In this document: piece after piece, positions 1 through 9,914 of the stretch
Layout of the letters: each line of letters begins with the position of its first letter
Position numbering within the stretch: position 1 is the first letter of the stretch
NCBI RefSeq assembly: GCF_005893125.1
Contig: NZ_VCJS01000072.1
Span: forward strand, 1 to 57,511
Length of the DNA: 57,511 bases
Origin: Nonomuraea basaltis
GTDB lineage: Bacteria > Actinomycetota > Actinomycetes > Streptosporangiales > Streptosporangiaceae
Direction: 5' to 3'
Position numbers and translations under genes: made by a program
Notes under the pieces: generated by a model
Told to the model about the DNA's origin: nothing
Seen by the model: the letters and a program-made list of their open reading frames with translations, nothing else
Databases searched by the model: none

Positions 1-1209
1 GGGACGGGCGGGACGGCCGACGCCGAGCCCGGATCGCTGACGTTCTGGCTCTCCCAGCAGACACCCCAGTCGATCAAGGACGGGATCGCCGCCTTCGGCA
101 AGCAGGACGGCGTCAAGACCGAGATCGTCACGGTCCCCGACCCGTTCGAGACCAACACGCTGACCAAGTGGACCGCCGGAGAGCGCCCCGACGTCATCTA
201 CTGGCAGCCCGCCACGAAGTTCTTCGCTCAGCTCGTCCCGCGGTCGAACCTGCAGGACCTGTCCGGCATGGACTTCGTCAAGAAGACGAAGTACCGGCTG
301 GCCGCCGAATCCGGCGCATCGGACGGCAAGGCCTACACGGCCACCGTGGGCTTCCCGTCGATCTTCGGCATCTTCTACAACAAGGGCGTCTTCGCCAAGA
401 ACGGCGTGACGCCGCCGAAGAGCTACGACGAGCTGCTGGCGGTGTCGAAGAAGCTCAAGGACGCCGGGGTGGCGCCGATGTCGATCGCGGGCGGTGACGC
501 CTGGACGATGCAGGTGCCGATCTACGAGATGCTCACCGACGCCGTCGCCTCCGGACTCGTCGAGAAGATCAATACGAAGGCGGCGTCGTGGACCGATCCG
601 GCGGTCCTGAGCGCCCTGAAGGGCTTCAAGTCCTACGTCGAGGCCGGCTACACCAACCCCGACTACAAGACCGCCAAGTACACCGACCAGCAGTACGCGC
701 TGTTGTCCGGCAAGGTCGCCATGGTCGCGCAGGCGTCGTGGATGATCTCGGCACTGGCGGAGACGGCCGGCGCCGGGAAGGTCGATCAGAGCATCGGCTT
801 CATGCCCTGGCCCACGACCTCCGGCAAGGCGATGTGGCAGTCGTCGAACAACGCCTCGGTGATGTTGCCCAAGACGAGTGACGCGACCCGCGAGCAAGCC
901 GCCCGCGACTACGTCGCCTACGCCACCACGACGGGCTACAAGGCCTACCTGGGCGCGGCGAAGGAGCCGTCGGTCATCGAGGGGATCACCGACCCGCCCG
1001 GGGTGTCGGTGCTGCAGAAAGCCGTCGGCGACGCCTACGCCGCGGGGGCGATCCCGAGCGTGGACATGCAGGCGGCGGCGAGTTTCGGAGATTTCCCGAC
1101 GATGGTCGGCGAGCTGATCACCGGCAAATCGACCCCCGAAGACGTGGCCCGTCAGATGCAGGCGGAATTCGAGAAGAACGCGAAGCTCATCGGCGTCGAG
1201 GGGTTCTGA
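1..1209 (+). CDS. Extracellular sugar-binding protein of an ABC importer (5' end missing)
   Basis: The reading frame is open from base 1, so the signal peptide and lipobox lie outside the window; 402 residues are visible. The sequence has the look of a family 1 solute-binding protein: an early LTFWLSQQ strand, PDVIYWQP, then GFPSIFGIFYNKGVF, the usual hinge-region segment where such proteins read YYNK, and a tail ending in MQAEFEKN. It would bind a sugar or oligosaccharide outside the membrane and hand it to the two permeases that follow 5 bases downstream. No ATPase gene is present in the operon, so a shared MsiK-like ATPase elsewhere is likely (inference). The following GH39 and GH78 genes suggest a rhamnose- or arabinose-containing ligand. 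Confidence 0.9.
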   Translation, partial: GTGGTADAEPGSLTFWLSQQTPQSIKDGIAAFGKQDGVKTEIVTVPDPFETNTLTKWTAGERPDVIYWQPATKFFAQLVPRSNLQDLSGMDFVKKTKYRLAAESGASDGKAYTATVGFPSIFGIFYNKGVFAKNGVTPPKSYDELLAVSKKLKDAGVAPMSIAGGDAWTMQVPIYEMLTDAVASGLVEKINTKAASWTDPAVLSALKGFKSYVEAGYTNPDYKTAKYTDQQYALLSGKVAMVAQASWMISALAETAGAGKVDQSIGFMPWPTTSGKAMWQSSNNASVMLPKTSDATREQAARDYVAYATTTGYKAYLGAAKEPSVIEGITDPPGVSVLQKAVGDAYAAGAIPSVDMQAAASFGDFPTMVGELITGKSTPEDVARQMQAEFEKNAKLIGVEGF

Positions 1210-1214
1210 CGATC

Positions 1215-2063
1215 ATGCTGAGACAGCGACGCGGCATCGCGTTGCTCATGGCCCCGCTCGGATTGTTCGGCGCATTCTTTCTGCTGCCGAACCTGATGAA
1301 CCTCGCCTTCGCCTTCACCGGCTGGAGCGCGTTCCGTCCGGCGGTCGAATTCGTCGGCCTGGACAACTTCCGCGATCTCGCCGATGACGGCATCCTCTGG
1401 GCAGACCTGCGCCGCACCCTCGTCTACGCCGCGGTGGTGACGCTGGCTCAGAACGGCGTGGGCCTGGTGCTGGCCCTCGGCCTGGAGCGGTCGACGCGCG
1501 GCAACCGCGCGCTGCGGGCCATCCTGTTCTTCCCGGTCCTGCTCGCGCCGCTCGCCGTGGGATATGTCTTCCAGGCCGTTTTGGCCTACGACGGGCTGCT
1601 CAACCGGTTACTCGGGACGCAGGTCGAGTGGCTGGGCTCGGTGGACTGGACGCTGGGTGTGGTGGCCCTGGTCCACGCGTGGAAATGGGTCGGGCTGACG
1701 GTGCTCATCTACATCGCGGGCCTGGCCGCCGTGCCGCAGGAGGTGCTGCAGGCCGCGCGGATCGACGGCGCGTCCGGCTGGCAGGTGTTCCGCCACGTCA
1801 AGTTCCGGCTGCTGGCGCCCGCCGTCACGATCAACGTCACGCTGACCCTGATCGGCGCGCTGAACACCTTCGACATCGTCCTGGCCACCACGCGCGGCGG
1901 CCCCGGCCGCGCCACCGAGGTGTTGAACGTCTACGTCTTCCAGCAATTCGGGACCGGAGCGTTCGGGCAGGCCACGGCCATGAGCCTGGTGCTGTTCCTG
2001 ACGGTGGTCGCGGTCGCCGTCCCGCTCGTCGTCTACCTGCGCCGCCGGGAGGTATCGGGATGA
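1215..2063 (+). CDS. ABC sugar permease, MalF/UgpA-like
   Basis: 282 residues, the usual length for this family. It opens with a basic stretch and a first membrane helix (LLMAPLGLFGAFFLLPNLMN) and carries several more hydrophobic segments. The EAA loop that contacts the ATPase is visible near residues 178-196 as VLQAARIDGASGWQVFRHV. The start at 1215 lies just after the binding-protein stop and the stop overlaps the next start as ATGA, so the three genes are translationally coupled. It forms half of the membrane channel for the sugar delivered by the upstream binding protein. Confidence 0.93.
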   Translation: MLRQRRGIALLMAPLGLFGAFFLLPNLMNLAFAFTGWSAFRPAVEFVGLDNFRDLADDGILWADLRRTLVYAAVVTLAQNGVGLVLALGLERSTRGNRALRAILFFPVLLAPLAVGYVFQAVLAYDGLLNRLLGTQVEWLGSVDWTLGVVALVHAWKWVGLTVLIYIAGLAAVPQEVLQAARIDGASGWQVFRHVKFRLLAPAVTINVTLTLIGALNTFDIVLATTRGGPGRATEVLNVYVFQQFGTGAFGQATAMSLVLFLTVVAVAVPLVVYLRRREVSG

Positions 2064-2878
2064 ACACCGGGTTCCTGCGGCAGGCCGCGCTCTGGGCGTT
2101 CGCGGCGGTATTCGTCGGCGTCCCGCTGTGGCTCGTTCTGGTGACGGCCGCCAAACCTTACGCCGAGGCGCAACACCTGTCCCTGGCGCTGCCCCAGACC
2201 TGGCACCTGACCGAGAACCTGGGCACGATCTTCTCCGACGGAGCGGCGGTGCGGGGCTTCGTCAACAGCTGCCTCGTCACCGTCCCGGCGCTGCTGCTGC
2301 TGTTGTTCTTCGGGGCGATGGCCGCGTGGGTGTTCGGCCGGGACCGCCGCCGCAGCCTGCGGGCGCTGTACTACCTGGCGATCAGCGGAATCCTGCTGCC
2401 GCCCGCGATCATCACCACCCTCCAGGTGCTCAAGACGGTCGGCCTGGACGGCACCCGGCTGGGCGGAGTGCTGTTCTACGCGGGCGCGTACATGAGCCTG
2501 TCGATCTTCCTGATGACCGGCTTCGTCAAAGGCATCCCGTACGAGATGGAGGAGGCCGCCCGGCTCGACGGGTGCTCCACACTGGGCGTGTTCCTGCGCA
2601 TCATCCTCCCGTCGTTGCGGCCGGTGCTGCTCACCGCCGGCATCTTCCTCGCCCTGCAACTCTGGAACGACTTCTTCTACGCCTTCTTCCTGCTCAGGGG
2701 CACCGAACGGCAGACCCTGCCGCTGGGGCTGTTCAGCTTCGTCAGCGGCAACCAGTACCGGACGAACTGGCAGTTGATCTTCGCCGACGTGATCGTCGTC
2801 AGCCTGCCGCTCGTGGTGACCTATCTCGTCGCCCAGAAACGCATCGTCAGCGGACTTATGTCCGGCGCGGTCAAGTAG
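2060..2878 (+). CDS. ABC sugar permease, MalG/UgpE-like
   Basis: 272 residues from the ATG at 2060, which overlaps the previous stop by 4 bases; an in-frame open stretch continues upstream but is only the shadow of the previous gene. There are six hydrophobic segments and a clear EAA loop (MEEAARLDGCSTLGVFLRI), followed by the PSLRPVLLTAGIF helix typical of MalG-type permeases. It pairs with the upstream permease to form the channel. The GH39 gene starts 26 bases later with its own strong ribosome-binding site, so the whole group probably forms one transcript. Confidence 0.93.
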   Translation: MNTGFLRQAALWAFAAVFVGVPLWLVLVTAAKPYAEAQHLSLALPQTWHLTENLGTIFSDGAAVRGFVNSCLVTVPALLLLLFFGAMAAWVFGRDRRRSLRALYYLAISGILLPPAIITTLQVLKTVGLDGTRLGGVLFYAGAYMSLSIFLMTGFVKGIPYEMEEAARLDGCSTLGVFLRIILPSLRPVLLTAGIFLALQLWNDFFYAFFLLRGTERQTLPLGLFSFVSGNQYRTNWQLIFADVIVVSLPLVVTYLVAQKRIVSGLMSGAVK

Positions 2879-2904
2879 CAACTCACTTTCACAAGGAGAC
2901 TCGT

Positions 2905-5280
2905 GTGCCATCATCTCTTCGCCGCACATTAAGCACCGTCCTGGCAGGGGTGAGCCTCATCCTCGCCACGACGACCGGTCCGGCTCATGCGGCCGCCACC
3001 GTCGACGTATCGGCCGACTACCGGGTCAATATCGTCGGCGGCCTGAACAAGGATCAGCTGCTCAACGTCTCGCAGGGCGGCTACGTCACGTTGCAGAACC
3101 TGCATGCCCTGCCTGACCACGCGGCCGCGCTCGCCGAGTTAGGGGTGCGCCAGCTACGCGTGGACCATGTGTTCGACGACGAATTCTACGGCGTGGTGAA
3201 GAGCGACGGGAATTACGACTACACCAAGCTCGACGCCGTACTGAAGCCGTTCCTTGATCAGGGCATCAAGCCGTGGATCAGCCTCAGCTACATGCCTCGC
3301 GCACTTCGGAAGATCCCGGCGGAGCTTTTCAGCCCTCCCGCCGACAATGCGGCATGGGCGCGCGCGGTCAAGGCCTTGGTTCAGCACTTCGGCCGTCGGG
3401 GGTGGAACTGGGAGGTGTGGAACGAACCCGACTTTTTCTGGAAGGGCACCTCAGCCGACTACCTCAGCATGTACGCGGCCACCGCCAAAGCCGTCAAGGA
3501 GGGAGACAGCTCCGCGCAAGTAGGCGGGCCGGGCGTCACGAAAGCCGGCATGCTCGGGGACTGGCTGGACTTCATCGCCGCCAACAGGACCGTGCCCGCT
3601 GACTTCGTCTCGTGGCACGACTACGGAGCCCCCACCTTCACCTCCGCCTCGACGGTCCGTGACGCGCTGGCCGCGCGCAGCCTTTCGGGCAAGAAGCTGT
3701 ACGTCACCGAATGGCACGCCGGCTCCCGCATGGACAATGGTCCCGGCACCTGGCCGGACACTCAGCAGAGCGCCTCGTACGCCGCCCACCGGATGTTCGA
3801 GGCCCTCAAGGACACCGGGCTGAACGGGATCTTCTTCTTCACCGGGCTCGAAGGGTTGACCCCGCAAAAGGACTTCAACGGCGATCTCGGGCTGCTCACC
3901 GTGGAGGGACGCCGCAAGGCGGTCGGCAACACGTTCGCGATGCTCCAGTCCATGAGCGCCGTCAGGCTCGGCACCTCGGTCACCGGCGCGTCGAGCACCG
4001 CCACGCACGGACTGGTCACCCAAGATGCGGCAACGCGCAAGGTCAGCGTCCTGCTGTGGAACGACACTCTTGAGCGCACGCCCTTCAACGTGTCGGTGGA
4101 CAACCTGCCGTACACCGGGAACTTCGCCGTCACCCGCTTCGACATCGACGGCACCGCGGGCACCTCCTGGTTCGACCAGAGCGCCGGCCTCGCCAACCAG
4201 CGTCCCAGCCCGAACGAGCTGCTGCGCCCGTCCTCGCGCGACGTCGTAGCGGCGACGTCGAAGTGGTCCACGTCGCTGACGCTCGAACCCAACGCCACCG
4301 CCCTGATCGAGCTGACGCCGGCCGACGGGGAGAGCATAGGGGCGAAGCCGGTGGCTCCCGTCGCCACCACCGTGAACCTGGCGCGGGGCATGGAGGTGTC
4401 GCACAGCACGGAGTACACCGCCCGGGGCTGGTTCCCGAAGGCGGTCACCGACGGGCGGCGATACAGCTACGCCAACGCCGACGCCGAAGGGGCCGACCCC
4501 ACCATGGGCTGGACCTCGGTGGAGCACACGACCAACACGCCTCCCGCCCCTGAGTGGGTGCAGGTGGACCTCGGCTCCATCGTGCCCTTCGACACGGTGA
4601 CGCTGTGGCCCCGCAGCGACCAGGCCGGGGACGGGCACAACTTCCCCGCCGACTTCACCATCGCCGGATCCGCCGACGGTACGACGTGGGACACCCTGAT
4701 CTCTAGAACCGGTTACAGCCCGGTTCCCGGGCCGCAGGCCTTCCCGATCAGTTCGGACAAGCGGTATCGGTTCGTACGCGTCTCAGCGTCCAAGCTCGGC
4801 CTGCCGATCAAGGAAGGGGGCCGGGACGCGTACCGGTTCCAGCTCGCCGAGCTGGAGGTGACCAAGCGGGCCACCAACATCGGCGTGGCCAATCCCGGCT
4901 TCGAGACCGGCGCAATGAGCGGCTGGACGGCCACCGGCGCCGCCACCGTGGTCGACAGCGATTCCCGCTCTGGCAAGCACGCCGCCACGTTCGCCGGCGC
5001 AGGCAATGGTGTGAACGTCACCGTCACCGGACTGAAGCCCGCGACCACGTACACGTTCTCCGGATACCTGCGCTCCGGCACGCCGGGCGACAAGGTCCAG
5101 CTCGGCGTCAAGGACTACGGCGGCGCGGAGACCAGCGCATTCGTCGACGCCACGACGTACACCCCGACCTCGGTCACCTTCACCACCGGACCGTCCAGCA
5201 CGAGCGCGAACCTGTTCGCGCGGAAGAACAGCGGCGTGGGCCGGGCGTGGTTCGACGACTTCGCCCTCGTTCAGAACTGA
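2905..5280 (+). CDS. Secreted GH39-type glycoside hydrolase with discoidin and C-terminal binding domains
   Basis: 791 residues from the GTG at 2905, chosen because AAGGAG lies 6-11 bases upstream and the protein then begins with a Sec signal peptide ending GPAHAA. The catalytic part resembles GH39: WNWEVWNEPDFFW puts the acid/base Glu near residue 174, and LYVTEWHAG puts the nucleophile near 269. A beta-sandwich follows, then an F5/8 type C (CBM32-like) domain at roughly 460-640 (VNLARGMEVSHS, EWVQVDLGS, YRFVRVSASKL) and a C-terminal CBM4/9-like sandwich (NPGFETGAMSGW to WFDDFALVQN). Known GH39 activities include beta-xylosidase and gum-arabic arabinofuranosidases, so the substrate is open. 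Together with the GH78 next door it should trim plant polysaccharide side chains outside the cell. Confidence 0.85.
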   Translation: MPSSLRRTLSTVLAGVSLILATTTGPAHAAATVDVSADYRVNIVGGLNKDQLLNVSQGGYVTLQNLHALPDHAAALAELGVRQLRVDHVFDDEFYGVVKSDGNYDYTKLDAVLKPFLDQGIKPWISLSYMPRALRKIPAELFSPPADNAAWARAVKALVQHFGRRGWNWEVWNEPDFFWKGTSADYLSMYAATAKAVKEGDSSAQVGGPGVTKAGMLGDWLDFIAANRTVPADFVSWHDYGAPTFTSASTVRDALAARSLSGKKLYVTEWHAGSRMDNGPGTWPDTQQSASYAAHRMFEALKDTGLNGIFFFTGLEGLTPQKDFNGDLGLLTVEGRRKAVGNTFAMLQSMSAVRLGTSVTGASSTATHGLVTQDAATRKVSVLLWNDTLERTPFNVSVDNLPYTGNFAVTRFDIDGTAGTSWFDQSAGLANQRPSPNELLRPSSRDVVAATSKWSTSLTLEPNATALIELTPADGESIGAKPVAPVATTVNLARGMEVSHSTEYTARGWFPKAVTDGRRYSYANADAEGADPTMGWTSVEHTTNTPPAPEWVQVDLGSIVPFDTVTLWPRSDQAGDGHNFPADFTIAGSADGTTWDTLISRTGYSPVPGPQAFPISSDKRYRFVRVSASKLGLPIKEGGRDAYRFQLAELEVTKRATNIGVANPGFETGAMSGWTATGAATVVDSDSRSGKHAATFAGAGNGVNVTVTGLKPATTYTFSGYLRSGTPGDKVQLGVKDYGGAETSAFVDATTYTPTSVTFTTGPSSTSANLFARKNSGVGRAWFDDFALVQN

Positions 5281-5303
5281 TCCCGCCTCCTAGAAGGAGT
5301 TTC

Positions 5304-7970
5304 ATGAGCAATCACGCCACTGGCGCGCTTCACGTCGTCCGCACCCGTACCGCCGATCTGCCCGCCCCGCTCGGCATCGATGACCGCCGGCCGTACCTGA
5401 GCTGGCAGCTGGACTCGGACCGGCGCGGGGCCCGCCAGTGCGCGTATCAGATTCAGGCCGCCAGCTCCGCGGCACTGTTGGTGTCCGGTCAGATCGACCT
5501 GTGGGACACCGGCCGCCTGGCGGGGTCGCAGCAGCGCATCCGGTACGGGGGCGTACCTCTCTCCTCGCGCGCGCAGGTCTACTGGCGCGTGCGGGCCTGG
5601 AGCGCAGAGGAACAACCGGGGCCATGGAGCGCTCGCGCGCGCTTCGAGCTCGGGCTGCTCGACCCCGCCGACTGGTCGGCGGCATGGATCACCCATCCAC
5701 GCTGGGCCTCTCCGCCCGCCGACCTCGAATCCGCCGCACTGCCGCTGTTCGCACTGGACTTCACCACGGACGCTCCAGTGGAGCGGGCCCGGCTCTACAT
5801 CACCGGCGTGGGCATCTGGACGGCCGCCATCAACGGCCGGCCGGTCACCGACGCGGTGCTGGAGCCACCGAACACCGACTTCACCCAGCGCGTCGTCTAC
5901 ACCACCGCCAACGTCACCGCGTTGCTCCGCCCGGGCGCCAACACCATCGGCGTCCAACTCGGCCCCGGCATCGCACACGTCCAGGACATCCCCGGCCGAT
6001 ACACCAAATTCGCCGGCACCCGCGCGCTCCCGGCCGCGCTCGTCCAACTCGAACTACACGCTCCGGACGGCACCCGTACGTGCGTGGTCAGCGACACGAC
6101 CTGGCGGACCGCGCCCGGCCCGACGCTGATGTCGCATTGGTACGGCGGCGAGGAGCACGACGCCCGGCGAGAGTTGCCGGGATGGGACGCGCCCGGCCAC
6201 GACCGATCGCAGTGGCAACCGGTCGTGACGGTCGACCGTCCGACGGTGCGGCTGGCCGCCCGCGCCTGCCCCCCGATCCAAGTGATCGACGAGCTGCCCA
6301 CGCTGGAGATCACCCGGCCCGCCCCCGGCGTGCTCGTCTTCGACGTCGGAACCAACATCGCCGGCTGGCCACTCCTCGACCTCGACCTGGAGGCCGGACG
6401 CACCATCCAGCTGCGACCGGGAGAGCAGCTCACCCCCGCCGGGCTCGTCCTGCAGGACGAGCACAGCACCGGCGCGCCCATCATCGACACCTACATCACC
6501 CGCGCCGGGCAACAGCAATGGCATCCGCGCTTCACCTACCACGGCTTCCGCTACCTGGAGGTCACCGGCCTGCCCGATGATGCCGGCCCCCACTGCGTAC
6601 GGGCACTCGTCCTGCGCGCCGCCAACGAGCCGATCGGCGCCCTGCGCACCTCCCACCCGCTGATCGACCAGATCCACGGCCTTGTGGACCGGGCGGTGCA
6701 GAGCAACATGTTCAGCGTCCTCACAGACTGCCCGCACCGGGAGAAACTGTGCTGGCTGGAGGAGACCCACCTCGTCTTCGACGCCGTGGCGCGCGGCTAC
6801 GACGTCGCCGCCTACTACCGCGAACTGGTCCGCAACATGGCCGAGGCCCAGACCGAGACCGGCCTGGTGCCGAACACCGCACCCGAATACGTGATCTTCG
6901 AGGACCGCTTCCGCGACGACCCCAACTGGGGAAGCGCGATCATCATGGCCTCCTGGCTGCTCTACAAGGAGTACGGCGACCTCGAAACCGCCCGCCGCAC
7001 CTTCCCCAACATGCTGCGCTACATGGACCACCTCGCCGGCCGGTCCGCCGGGGACACCCTGGAACACGGGCTCGGCGACTGGATCGCCACCGACGAGTCC
7101 ACCCCCATCGCGGTCGCCGCCACCTGGGGCTACCACCGCGCGGCCACCACCCTGTCCAAGATCGCCACCGCCCTCGGTGCCCAGACCGAGGCCAAGCGCT
7201 ACCGCGAACTCACCACCCGCATCGCCGCCGCCTTCCACGACCGCTTCTTCGACCCGGAAAACACTCGCTACGGCAGCGGTAGCCAGGCCTGCCACGCCTT
7301 CGCCCTGGACCTCGGCATCGCGCCCGAACTACGCGAGCCGACTCTCGACCGGCTGATCGACGCGATCGAGGCGGCGGGCCACCATCTGACCGTCGGCGAG
7401 ATCGCCCTGCCGGCTGTCTACCGCGTCCTGTCGACGGCCGGGCGGCACGACGTTCTCTGCCGGCTGGTCACCGAGACCACCCCGCCGAGCTACGGTCACC
7501 AGGTGCTCGCGGGGGCCACCTCGCTGGCCGAGGCATGGGACGGGCCGACCCGGGGCCTGTCGCTGAACCACTTCATGCTCGGCGCCGTCGAGACCTGGCT
7601 GAGCCGATACCTCGGCGGGGTGGACCAAACCACGGAATCCATCGGATACCGGCACCTCACCATCGCTCCAGTAGTGCTGAACGAGCTCCACTCGATGACC
7701 TACACGACGCGCGTTCCCTACGGAGACGTCCGCGTCGCGTGGCGACGCCAGGACGACCGGCTCACTCTCGACGTCACCGTGCCAGTAGGCGCCACGGCGA
7801 CGGTTCGCGTGCCCGAGCCGACGTTGATCCTCTCGGAGAGCGCGGCCGCCGAATACCTCGTCGGCTCAGGCACATGGCGCTTCGAGTCCGGCGGCGCACC
7901 GCGACAGACGCACGGCGGGCGGGCGGGTCTGGCAGCCCAGATCGCGGGACGCGTCGATGACGACGTCTAG
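5304..7970 (+). CDS. Alpha-L-rhamnosidase, GH78
   Basis: 888 residues from the ATG at 5304, preceded by AGAAGGAG. No signal peptide is seen, so it probably acts in the cytoplasm on oligosaccharides brought in by the operon's importer. The domain order is that of GH78: N-terminal beta-sandwich (LGIDDRRPYLSWQL), Bac_rhamnosid domain (VERARLYITGVGIWTAAING), the (alpha/alpha)6 barrel, and a C-terminal sandwich. The barrel carries TDCPHREKLCWLEETHLV near residue 475, the place of the general acid loop, and GATSLAEAWDG near 740, the place of the catalytic base. LCWLEE replaces the commoner LGWTGD wording. No other function fits better. Confidence 0.93.
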   Translation: MSNHATGALHVVRTRTADLPAPLGIDDRRPYLSWQLDSDRRGARQCAYQIQAASSAALLVSGQIDLWDTGRLAGSQQRIRYGGVPLSSRAQVYWRVRAWSAEEQPGPWSARARFELGLLDPADWSAAWITHPRWASPPADLESAALPLFALDFTTDAPVERARLYITGVGIWTAAINGRPVTDAVLEPPNTDFTQRVVYTTANVTALLRPGANTIGVQLGPGIAHVQDIPGRYTKFAGTRALPAALVQLELHAPDGTRTCVVSDTTWRTAPGPTLMSHWYGGEEHDARRELPGWDAPGHDRSQWQPVVTVDRPTVRLAARACPPIQVIDELPTLEITRPAPGVLVFDVGTNIAGWPLLDLDLEAGRTIQLRPGEQLTPAGLVLQDEHSTGAPIIDTYITRAGQQQWHPRFTYHGFRYLEVTGLPDDAGPHCVRALVLRAANEPIGALRTSHPLIDQIHGLVDRAVQSNMFSVLTDCPHREKLCWLEETHLVFDAVARGYDVAAYYRELVRNMAEAQTETGLVPNTAPEYVIFEDRFRDDPNWGSAIIMASWLLYKEYGDLETARRTFPNMLRYMDHLAGRSAGDTLEHGLGDWIATDESTPIAVAATWGYHRAATTLSKIATALGAQTEAKRYRELTTRIAAAFHDRFFDPENTRYGSGSQACHAFALDLGIAPELREPTLDRLIDAIEAAGHHLTVGEIALPAVYRVLSTAGRHDVLCRLVTETTPPSYGHQVLAGATSLAEAWDGPTRGLSLNHFMLGAVETWLSRYLGGVDQTTESIGYRHLTIAPVVLNELHSMTYTTRVPYGDVRVAWRRQDDRLTLDVTVPVGATATVRVPEPTLILSESAAAEYLVGSGTWRFESGGAPRQTHGGRAGLAAQIAGRVDDDV

Positions 7971-8016
7971 GCGAGATGACAAGTTTCTGCCGCATTCAGG
8001 CAGGTGACCCTGGGAG

Positions 8017-9594
8017 ATGTATTTCATGTCGTCAGAAGCACATGACGCCGCTGAGGCCCGCCATCCGGCATTGGGTGCGTTGGTGCGGGCCTGGCGTGAG
8101 CGGGCGCTGCTGACCCAAGAGCAACTGGCGGTACAGACAGGGCTCAACGTGCGTACCGTCCGGCGGTTGGAGACGGGCAAGCTGCGACGGCCGCGCACCA
8201 CGTCGGTGCGGCTCCTCGCCGAGGCGCTGGACCTCAACGAAGGAGAGCTGTCGGTCCTGACCCGCGCCGCGAGTGGATTCCCGGAAGACCCCCGCCCAGC
8301 ACCGCAGCAACTGCCCGCCGATATCGCGACGTTCGTCGGCCGGACGCGGGAACTGGCCGTTCTCGAGGACATGGGTGACGCGGCCACGGTCGTGATCACC
8401 GCCATCGACGGCATGGCGGGAGCCGGCAAGACCGCCCTGGCCGTCCACGCCGCCCATCAGCTCGCCCCCCGCTTCCCGGACGGTGATCTGTTCATCGACC
8501 TGCACGGCTACACGCAGGGCATGGTTCCTACCGACCCGGCCGACGCGCTCGCCCGCATGCTGGGTGTGCTCGGCGTCCCCGGAGAGTCCATCCCCCAGTG
8601 TCTCGACGACCGGGCCGCGCTGTACCGGACGGTGCTGGCCGACAGGAAGATGCTGATCTTGCTGGACAACGCCGCCGACGATGCCCAGGTGCTACCCCTG
8701 CTGCCCGGCAGGGGAAGCTGTCTGGTCCTGGTCACGAGCCGGCGGCGGCTGTTCGGCCTGGACGACGCCCGCACGCTGTCGGTCGACCTCATGCCGCTCC
8801 CGGACACGATCGCGCTGTTCACCGCGACCGCGGGACAGGAGCGTGTCGCGGATGCGCCGGCGGACGCCCTGGGTGAGGTGGTGCGGCGGTGCGGGCTGTT
8901 ACCGCTGGCCATCCGGCTGGCGGCGGCCCGGCTGAGGGCCCACCCCGCCTGGAGCGTGACGCACCTGCTCGAGCGGCTGGAGCAACTACAGCGCCGGCTC
9001 AGCGAGCTGCATGTCGGGCAGCGCAGCATCACCGCCGCGCTCGAACTGTCGTACCGGGAGCTCACCCAGGACGTACGCCGCGCGTACCGGCTGCTCGGGA
9101 CGCACGCCGGTACGGACATCGCGCCCGATGCCGCCGCCGCCCTGTTCGACACCACCGCCGCGCGGGCAGGTCAGGTGCTCGACCAGCTGCTGGAGGTTCA
9201 CCTCCTGCAGGAGCCCGTTCCCGGCCGCTACCGTTTCCACGACCTGATCCGCGCCCATGCCGCCGTGGCCGCAGAAGAAGAGTCCGAGACCGACCGGCGT
9301 GCGGCGCTGAACCGGCTGGTGACCCACTACCGCTACGCCTCGTCGGCGGCGATGGACCACCTCTAACTCCTACGAAGCGGACATGCGGCCGCGTCTGTCG
9401 CCGGGCGAGGCGCCGGTGCCCCCGCGTGGCTGGAGGTGGAGCTGGCCAACCTGCACGCCCTCGCCCTGCACGGTTCCCCCGAAGACGTCCGTCACCGGGC
9501 GACCACCTTGCATTGGTGCCTGCGCACTCGCGGTCTGTACGCCGACGTCGAGATCATCCACACGCGCCTCGACCAGATCGCCCATGCCAAAGTG
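8017..9594 (+). pseudogene. HTH/NB-ARC/TPR transcriptional regulator, broken by stop and frameshifts
   Basis: The first 449 residues are intact: an XRE helix-turn-helix (LTQEQLAVQTGLNVRTVRRLETG), then an NB-ARC ATPase with P-loop GMAGAGKTALAVHAA, Walker-B LILLDNA and downstream GLLPLAIRLAAARL. The frame ends at 9366 in SSAAMDHL. The family's usual continuation reappears in another frame at 9368 (SYEADMRPRLSPGEAPVP), then back in the first frame at 9424 (AWLEVELANLHALALHG to LYADVEIIHTRLDQIAHAK), after which similarity ends and the TPR region is missing. Two opposite indels plus a truncation therefore separate it from an AfsR-like regulator. The N-terminal 449-residue protein could still be made. 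Confidence 0.75.
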
Positions 9595-9627
9595 ACGAGG
9601 CGAGCAGATCGCTCGGACGTCAGCCGG

Positions 9628-9663
9628 ACTCCAGAGCTTCAGCCCACTCCAGAGCTTCAGCCC
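9628..9663 (+). repeat. 18-bp perfect tandem repeat, two copies
   Basis: The unit ACTCCAGAGCTTCAGCCC occurs twice head to tail with no spacer, directly after the last recognisable codons of the broken regulator. It looks like a small duplication at the decay boundary and no function is assigned. Confidence 0.9.
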
Positions 9664-9892
9664 GTCAGGGCTTGTGGAGAGCCCGGTGCGCTTAACAGCG
9701 CACGCCGGGTTCGGGAGGCGGTTCGGGGAGACCCGCCAGTGGCAGCACCGGCAGGGCGCCCCGGTCCGACCCAACACGGCGCCCCCACTCGGCCGCCTGC
9801 AGCCGTGCAGGCTCGCGCCGTTCCTGCTCCGCGGGCGTGTATCCACCCCTTTGCCCCTATCGCATACCCGGTGTACCCCTGATTGCGCCCTG

Positions 9893-9914
9893 AAATGCCC
9901 GGTTGTTGCCCTGG
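9893..9914 (+). promoter_or_regulatory. 22-nt element also present at 49415-49436
   Basis: The two copies agree at 20 of 22 positions around the core AAATGCCCGGTTG. Each lies a few hundred bases upstream of a gene for a small secreted protein (10220 here; 49649 and 49963 there). Whether it is a promoter, an operator or the remains of a shared mobile sequence cannot be told from two copies. Confidence 0.4.

Noticed and set aside
2128..2904. N-terminal extension of the GH39 frame
   Set aside because: The open frame upstream of 2905 is antiphase to the permease gene; the GTG at 2905 has a strong ribosome-binding site and starts a signal peptide.
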